In this document: one piece after another, positions 60,043-64,000 of the stretch
How the letters are laid out: each line of letters opens with the position of its first letter
Numbering within the stretch: position 1 is the stretch's first letter
Assembly (NCBI RefSeq): GCF_034092375.1
Contig: NZ_CP139302.1
Coordinates: 1,791,147 to 1,855,146, forward strand
Reading direction: 5' to 3'
DNA length: 64,000 nt
Origin: Prochlorococcus sp. MIT 1300
Lineage (GTDB): Bacteria > Cyanobacteriota > Cyanobacteriia > PCC-6307 > Cyanobiaceae
Program-made: the position numbers and the translations under genes
Notes under the pieces: generated by a model
Databases searched by the model: none
What the model saw: only the letters and a program-made list of their open reading frames with translations
What the model was told of the DNA's origin: nothing

Positions 60043-61832
60043 TGGCTTTAAATGATTTTCAACGAGTGCGTCGGCTAGGCCTTTATCTTAGAAAGGACCG
60101 AAAAAGTCTTATCATAATTCTTTTGATTCTTCTGCCCGTTGCTTTCGCAGGAGCTGTTCAACCTCTTTTAGTGGGTCAGGCAATAAGTGTTTTGAGGGGA
60201 GAGCCAACTTTCAATTGGGTTAGCCGATTCTCTGATGGAAATGCAATAAGAACTTTGGTGGGAATGTTATTTATTTCTGTACTCCTTAGGCTCTTCCTTC
60301 AAGGCTTTCAAAGCTACACAATTCAGTCTGTTGGTCAAAGGTTAACCGCTCGTATTCGTGAAGAATTATTCTCTCACTCAATGGCTCTTTCATTGCGTTT
60401 TCATGACAGAATGCCTGTGGGAAAGTTGCTTACTAGATTGACTAGTGACGTAGATGCCTTAGCAGAAGTTTTTGGGAGTGGAGCTGTTGGAGTAATGGCT
60501 GATTTTGTCAGCCTTGGAGTAATTGCTTCCACAATGTTTTTTATTGAATGGAGGTTGGGCCTTCTTCTTTTGCTTACTCAAGTTCCGGTTACGGCTTTTA
60601 TTTTGTGGTTGCAAAAACGCTATAGAAATGCCAATTATCGTGTTAGAGAAGAACTTTCTCAACTCAATGCAGATTTTCAGGAGAATCTTCAGGGAATTGA
60701 AGTTGTCCAGATGTTTCGTCGTGAAAGATTAAATGCACAAAGATTTGGTTTGACAGGAAGAGCTTATAGGAATGCAGTTAATGGAACAATCTTTTATGAC
60801 AGCAGCATTTCTGCCTTTGTTGAATGGGTTTCTTTAGCTGCGGTTGCATTTGTATTGGCTTTAGGAGGTTGGATGGTTACTTCTGGCGAGTTGGGATTAG
60901 GAACTCTTACAACATTTGTACTTTATTCTCAAAGACTTTTTGAGCCATTAAGGCAACTTGCTGAAAGATTTACTCAGATTCAAGGTGGCTTGACTGCTGT
61001 TCAAAGAATAGGGGAATTACTTGAAGAGCCTCTAGAAATTATTGATAGGCCAATTTCTACCTCAATTTTTCCTAACAATAATGAATTGACTACTTTAGGT
61101 GAGGTCATATTTGAGGATGTTAGTTTTTCATATAGAAAAGATGAGCCTATTATTAAACAATTAAACTTCAAAATTTCACCCGGCGAGCATGTTGCTTTGG
61201 TAGGACCTACTGGCTCAGGTAAGACCACTGTTATTAGGTTGCTCTGCAGATTGTATGAACCTCAAACTGGCCGAATATTGCTTGATGGAGAAGATATTAG
61301 AAACATCCCAATGACAGAATTGAGAATGCAGCTTGGTGTGGTTTTACAGGACACTTTTCTTTTTAGTGGCAATGTTGCAGATAATTTGAGATTAGATTCA
61401 GCTGCTGAAGATGAATATCTTGAGAAGGTTTGTAGGGAATTGGGCTTAGTTCCATTATTAAACCGATTGCCTAAAGGACTTAAGACAGAGCTTAGAGAGA
61501 GAGGAGGTAACCTTTCTTCAGGGGAACGACAATTATTAGCTGTTGCAAGAGTGGCTATTCGAAATCCAAACGTACTTGTTATGGATGAAGCTACAGCCTT
61601 TATGGACCCTTCCACTGAAGCAACGCTTCAGAGAGATCTAGAGAGACTTCTTGAACGGAGAACAGCACTAGTAATCGCTCATCGTCTTGCAACTGTTGAG
61701 GCAGCTGATCGCATTCTTGTCCTTAAAGGAGGCAGGCTTATTGAGGAGGGGACACATCAAAATTTACGTAAGAAGGGAGGCCTTTATTCACAACTAGCTG
61801 ACTTACAGGAGAGGGGACTGGCAGACCTCTGA
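60042..61832 (+). CDS. ABC exporter, fused permease and ATPase (MsbA-like)
   Basis: 596 residues. An N-terminal membrane domain with six predicted spans (residues ~20-310) precedes an ATPase domain: Walker A GPTGSGKTT near 388-396, the signature LSSGERQ near 491 and Walker B VLVMDEAT near 511-517. Half-transporter that dimerises; substrate (lipid, peptide or drug) not readable. Translationally linked to hisG, though a functional link is not evident. Confidence 0.92.
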   Translation: MALNDFQRVRRLGLYLRKDRKSLIIILLILLPVAFAGAVQPLLVGQAISVLRGEPTFNWVSRFSDGNAIRTLVGMLFISVLLRLFLQGFQSYTIQSVGQRLTARIREELFSHSMALSLRFHDRMPVGKLLTRLTSDVDALAEVFGSGAVGVMADFVSLGVIASTMFFIEWRLGLLLLLTQVPVTAFILWLQKRYRNANYRVREELSQLNADFQENLQGIEVVQMFRRERLNAQRFGLTGRAYRNAVNGTIFYDSSISAFVEWVSLAAVAFVLALGGWMVTSGELGLGTLTTFVLYSQRLFEPLRQLAERFTQIQGGLTAVQRIGELLEEPLEIIDRPISTSIFPNNNELTTLGEVIFEDVSFSYRKDEPIIKQLNFKISPGEHVALVGPTGSGKTTVIRLLCRLYEPQTGRILLDGEDIRNIPMTELRMQLGVVLQDTFLFSGNVADNLRLDSAAEDEYLEKVCRELGLVPLLNRLPKGLKTELRERGGNLSSGERQLLAVARVAIRNPNVLVMDEATAFMDPSTEATLQRDLERLLERRTALVIAHRLATVEAADRILVLKGGRLIEEGTHQNLRKKGGLYSQLADLQERGLADL

Positions 61833-61880
61833 ACACAGAAAATATCTTTTTGGCTCCTCGGTGAGGCAGGATCAAGAGAG

Positions 61881-62399
61881 TTGAGCATTGGGGATTTGGT
61901 CGGCTCTTATTCGTTAACTCCTGATTGCCTTGCTCAGTCTTATGGGCAAAGGGCTAAAGAGTGTCCTTCGCCGGATTCACAAATAACTCTGGTATTTAGT
62001 CAAGATCGTCCCTTTGATTTAATTGAGTTAGAACAGTTGCTAGTAGATGTTGGTTGGAGTAGAAGGCCTTTGAGAAGGGTGCGTAAAGCGTTAGATAACA
62101 GTTTGCTCAAAGTTGGTTTGTGGAGGCATGATCCTAAATTTCCCAGGCTGGTTGGTTTTGCCAGGTGTACTGGTGATGGTGTATTGGAAGCGACTGTTTG
62201 GGATGTCGCTGTGCATCCTCTTTATCAAGGCAACGGGCTAGGCAAAGAATTAATGATTTATATCTTGGAGTTACTCAAAGAGATGGAGATTAAAAGAGTT
62301 ACATTGTTTGCAGACCCTGGGGTGGTTGACTTTTATGTAGGCCAAGGATGGGAACTGGAGCCCCAAGGCAATCGTTGTTGTTTCTGGTATGCGAACTGA
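61881..62399 (+). CDS. GNAT N-acetyltransferase (Ycf52-like)
   Basis: 172 residues. The acetyl-CoA motif VHPLYQGNGLGKELMIYIL and the preceding VWDVA are clear; VTLFADPGVVDFYVGQGWELEP completes the GNAT fold. It resembles the plastid Ycf52/GNAT group, whose members acetylate proteins or arylamines. TTG start at 61881, preceded by an AGAGAG purine run. 48 bases after the ABC gene. Confidence 0.84.
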   Translation: MSIGDLVGSYSLTPDCLAQSYGQRAKECPSPDSQITLVFSQDRPFDLIELEQLLVDVGWSRRPLRRVRKALDNSLLKVGLWRHDPKFPRLVGFARCTGDGVLEATVWDVAVHPLYQGNGLGKELMIYILELLKEMEIKRVTLFADPGVVDFYVGQGWELEPQGNRCCFWYAN

Positions 62400-62405
62400 A
62401 TAATT

Positions 62406-63149
62406 TTATTGGTTGTAATCTTGTAAAAGTCTTTTTGGACTTTCTCCTTTCCTCCAACGATGTCGTAGCCTTGCGTTTTTGAAAGCTTGTAAAATAACAT
62501 TCCTCTCTTCCCACTTTCGTCCATCTGTATATAAAGGAATGCCAAGCCTATTCAGCGTGGAACTATAATTAATTCTTTGGACTATATCCACATCTTCCAT
62601 TAAATGTATGTTTTTATAGCCGCCTATCTGTTCATAGAGGTGTTTACTTATGAGTAGTCCTTGATCTCCATATGGACGTTTAACCAAATTACTTCGCATG
62701 GCTACAGCTAATTCCATTAAGCGCATTGTTGGTCCAGCTGTGCTGACTTTGAAATCAAAGAACCAAGCAATGTTCTTATTAGCTTGCCTTGAAATTGTAT
62801 GAAGGACGGTTTTAGACCATTCCTTAGGAAGGCGACTGTCAGCATGCAAGAAAAGTAACCACTTGCTTGTTGAAATTAAGGCCCCCTGGTGTAGTTGAGC
62901 TCCTCGATTTGGAGTGTGCATTTTAATAAGACTTGCTCCTCCTAATTCTGCTATTTGTGCTGTGCAGTCAGTACTTCCAGCATCTACAACCAAAATTTCA
63001 AGACTGCTGGGAAAAAGTTTTAGATCAGCTAATAAAATTGGTAATTTCTTAGCTTCATTCAGGGTTGGAATGATTACGCTAAGAACACTTGGGTTGCACC
63101 CTATGCCAGGGCGATAAGTCTTCAAATCTGTCAATGTCGCTTTGTTCAT
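62406..63149 (-). CDS. TIGR04283-type glycosyltransferase (arsenosugar-type)
   Basis: 247 residues, GT2 fold: LSVIIPTLNEAKKLPILLADL, LVVDAGSTDCTAQIAEL, LLFLHADSRLP (DXD-like) and EDVDIVQRI. Members of this family are found with TIGR04282 partners in arsenosugar-linked loci. The N-terminal start overlaps the next gene by 71 bases; a later start would lack the first strand. Confidence 0.82.
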   Translation of the reverse strand: MNKATLTDLKTYRPGIGCNPSVLSVIIPTLNEAKKLPILLADLKLFPSSLEILVVDAGSTDCTAQIAELGGASLIKMHTPNRGAQLHQGALISTSKWLLFLHADSRLPKEWSKTVLHTISRQANKNIAWFFDFKVSTAGPTMRLMELAVAMRSNLVKRPYGDQGLLISKHLYEQIGGYKNIHLMEDVDIVQRINYSSTLNRLGIPLYTDGRKWEERNVILQAFKNARLRHRWRKGESPKRLLQDYNQ

Positions 63150-63834
63150 TTAATAGCTCATAATTGATAGAGGCTTTTTGAGCAAGTTGAATTGTTTTTT
63201 GGAGTACTTTGTCACTCCCCCAAGGGATTCCACAGAAAGGCCAAGTGGCCACTGGTTCTAATAGTTTGCCTGAAAGGCCTATAAGCCAATAGCCCCCGTC
63301 TTTTGCAGGTCCAAGAACCATCTCTTTAGATTTAAGTCTTTCTATTGCTGTTAGTAAATCTGTTGAGGCGAGCCAAGGTAGGTCAGTGCCAATGATTAGC
63401 GTTGAACGCCCTCCACTCCTTGTGTTTCTTTTTGGGGCTTTTTGGGCCTTTATAAGTTGTCTTCTCATGCGGAGCCCAAGATTGCCTTGCCCTTGATGAA
63501 CAATATTTGAAAGATTCCAAGATTTGGCCAATCGCCGCCTAGCTTTACATGCAATATCTGTAACCGCGACCTGAACTTCGAAAAGACCTTTTTGTTCTAG
63601 AGACTTTGCAATGGTGAGGGTGTGTTCCGTTAAACGTAGTTGAATTCCTGCAGCTCTAGATAGGCCAAGACTTGCTGCTAGACGTTTTTTACAACGGCCA
63701 CTCGCAGGCCATTTGGTCATCACCACTAGCAGAGGCAGAGGGAGTCCCGTTCCCCTTTCACGAATTAAGGCTGGTTTTTTAGGGGGCATTTTCAAGTCAT
63801 TGCTATGACTGGCTTCGGTGTGATGGATGAACAT
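63079..63834 (-). CDS. TIGR04282/DUF2064-type glycosyltransferase-like protein
   Basis: 251 residues: LPLLVVMTKWPASGRCKKRLAAS (start of a nucleotidyl-/glycosyltransferase fold), LIIGTDLPWLASTDLLTAIE and LGPAKDGGYWLIGLSG. It pairs with the GT2 gene downstream. The first ~20 residues (SHSNDLKMPPKK) may not be coding; an ATG at 63789 would give a shorter product. No gene is seen between here and the window end. Confidence 0.78.
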   Translation of the reverse strand: MFIHHTEASHSNDLKMPPKKPALIRERGTGLPLPLLVVMTKWPASGRCKKRLAASLGLSRAAGIQLRLTEHTLTIAKSLEQKGLFEVQVAVTDIACKARRRLAKSWNLSNIVHQGQGNLGLRMRRQLIKAQKAPKRNTRSGGRSTLIIGTDLPWLASTDLLTAIERLKSKEMVLGPAKDGGYWLIGLSGKLLEPVATWPFCGIPWGSDKVLQKTIQLAQKASINYELLNEQSDIDRFEDLSPWHRVQPKCS

Positions 63835-64000
63835 CAGTTCAGTGACTTAAGTAACTCTTCGTTGCAGCTCCTAAGTGCAAAAACCTGACGATATTGCGGG
63901 TTGGACTTTTAAGGTTCTAGTCAGGGGCAAGAGAAGAGAGCACGTGGAGGGGGTATGGGGCGCTAAAAATGAAAAGTCAGGGTCTGGTTAAAGAACATTC

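Overview
The window is a core-genome segment of a marine alpha-cyanobacterium, most probably a low-light Prochlorococcus of moderately low GC content. The assignment rests on the genes: a complete alpha-carboxysome cluster with form IA RuBisCO, light-independent (ChlL/N/B) and light-dependent (Por) protochlorophyllide reductases, aldehyde deformylating oxygenase with acyl-ACP reductase, Psb27, PsaM, a ferrochelatase with a light-harvesting-like tail, and many small picocyanobacterial conserved hypotheticals. A csoS1E gene argues for a low-light Prochlorococcus or a Synechococcus rather than a high-light Prochlorococcus. The exact strain cannot be fixed from sequence alone. I saw no rRNA, tRNA, CRISPR array, insertion sequence or prophage. 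The only recombinase is a solitary tyrosine recombinase beside hemH.

Layout. 1-14.6 kb: argB (cut by the left edge), a DUF2854 protein, SSB, cobK, cutA, a PfkB kinase, purA, psb27, proS, ppa, an ArsC/Spx-like protein, lepB, a dihydroorotase-like pseudoenzyme and a double phosphoglycerate-mutase-family protein. 14.6-20 kb: a CPBP protease, an FtsL-like small membrane protein translationally linked to ftsI, and a transaldolase with a C-terminal EF-hand pair. 20-24.7 kb (mostly minus strand): a geranylgeranyl-reductase-like flavoprotein, frr, pyrH, cobO and the recombinase. 24.8-33 kb: hemH, ilvB, an FAD-dependent dehydrogenase, a laccase-domain protein, Tab2 and an S1-domain protein. 33-41.5 kb: the alkane genes (ADO, AAR), accA, an SDR, trpF, a site-2-type protease, lipoate ligase, psaM and a small membrane protein. 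41.5-46.6 kb: por, chlL, chlB and chlN. 47.2-57.9 kb: csoS1D, rdgB (opposite strand), csoS1, cbbL, cbbS, csoS2, csoSCA, csoS4A, csoS4B, csoS1E, acRAF, cbbX and a DUF3136 protein. 58-63.8 kb: ridA, gloB, hisG, an ABC exporter, a GNAT protein and two glycosyltransferase-like genes of the TIGR04283/TIGR04282 pair.

How the genes work together. The carboxysome block encodes shell hexamers, vertex pentamers, a gated pseudohexamer, the scaffold CsoS2, the shell carbonic anhydrase, RuBisCO, a RuBisCO assembly factor and a CbbX-type activase. Its upstream region and the two intergenic gaps around cbbS hold clear inverted repeats, including a terminator-like hairpin before csoS2, which suggests graded expression along the cluster. 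por and chlLNB supply both routes of protochlorophyllide reduction. ADO and AAR, next to accA, form the fatty-acid-to-alkane branch. The clearest second-look items are the csoS1 leader structures, the cbbL/cbbS/csoS2 hairpins, the FtsL-like gene, the recombinase with an altered catalytic residue, and a 348-bp gene-free gap between the SDR gene and trpF.
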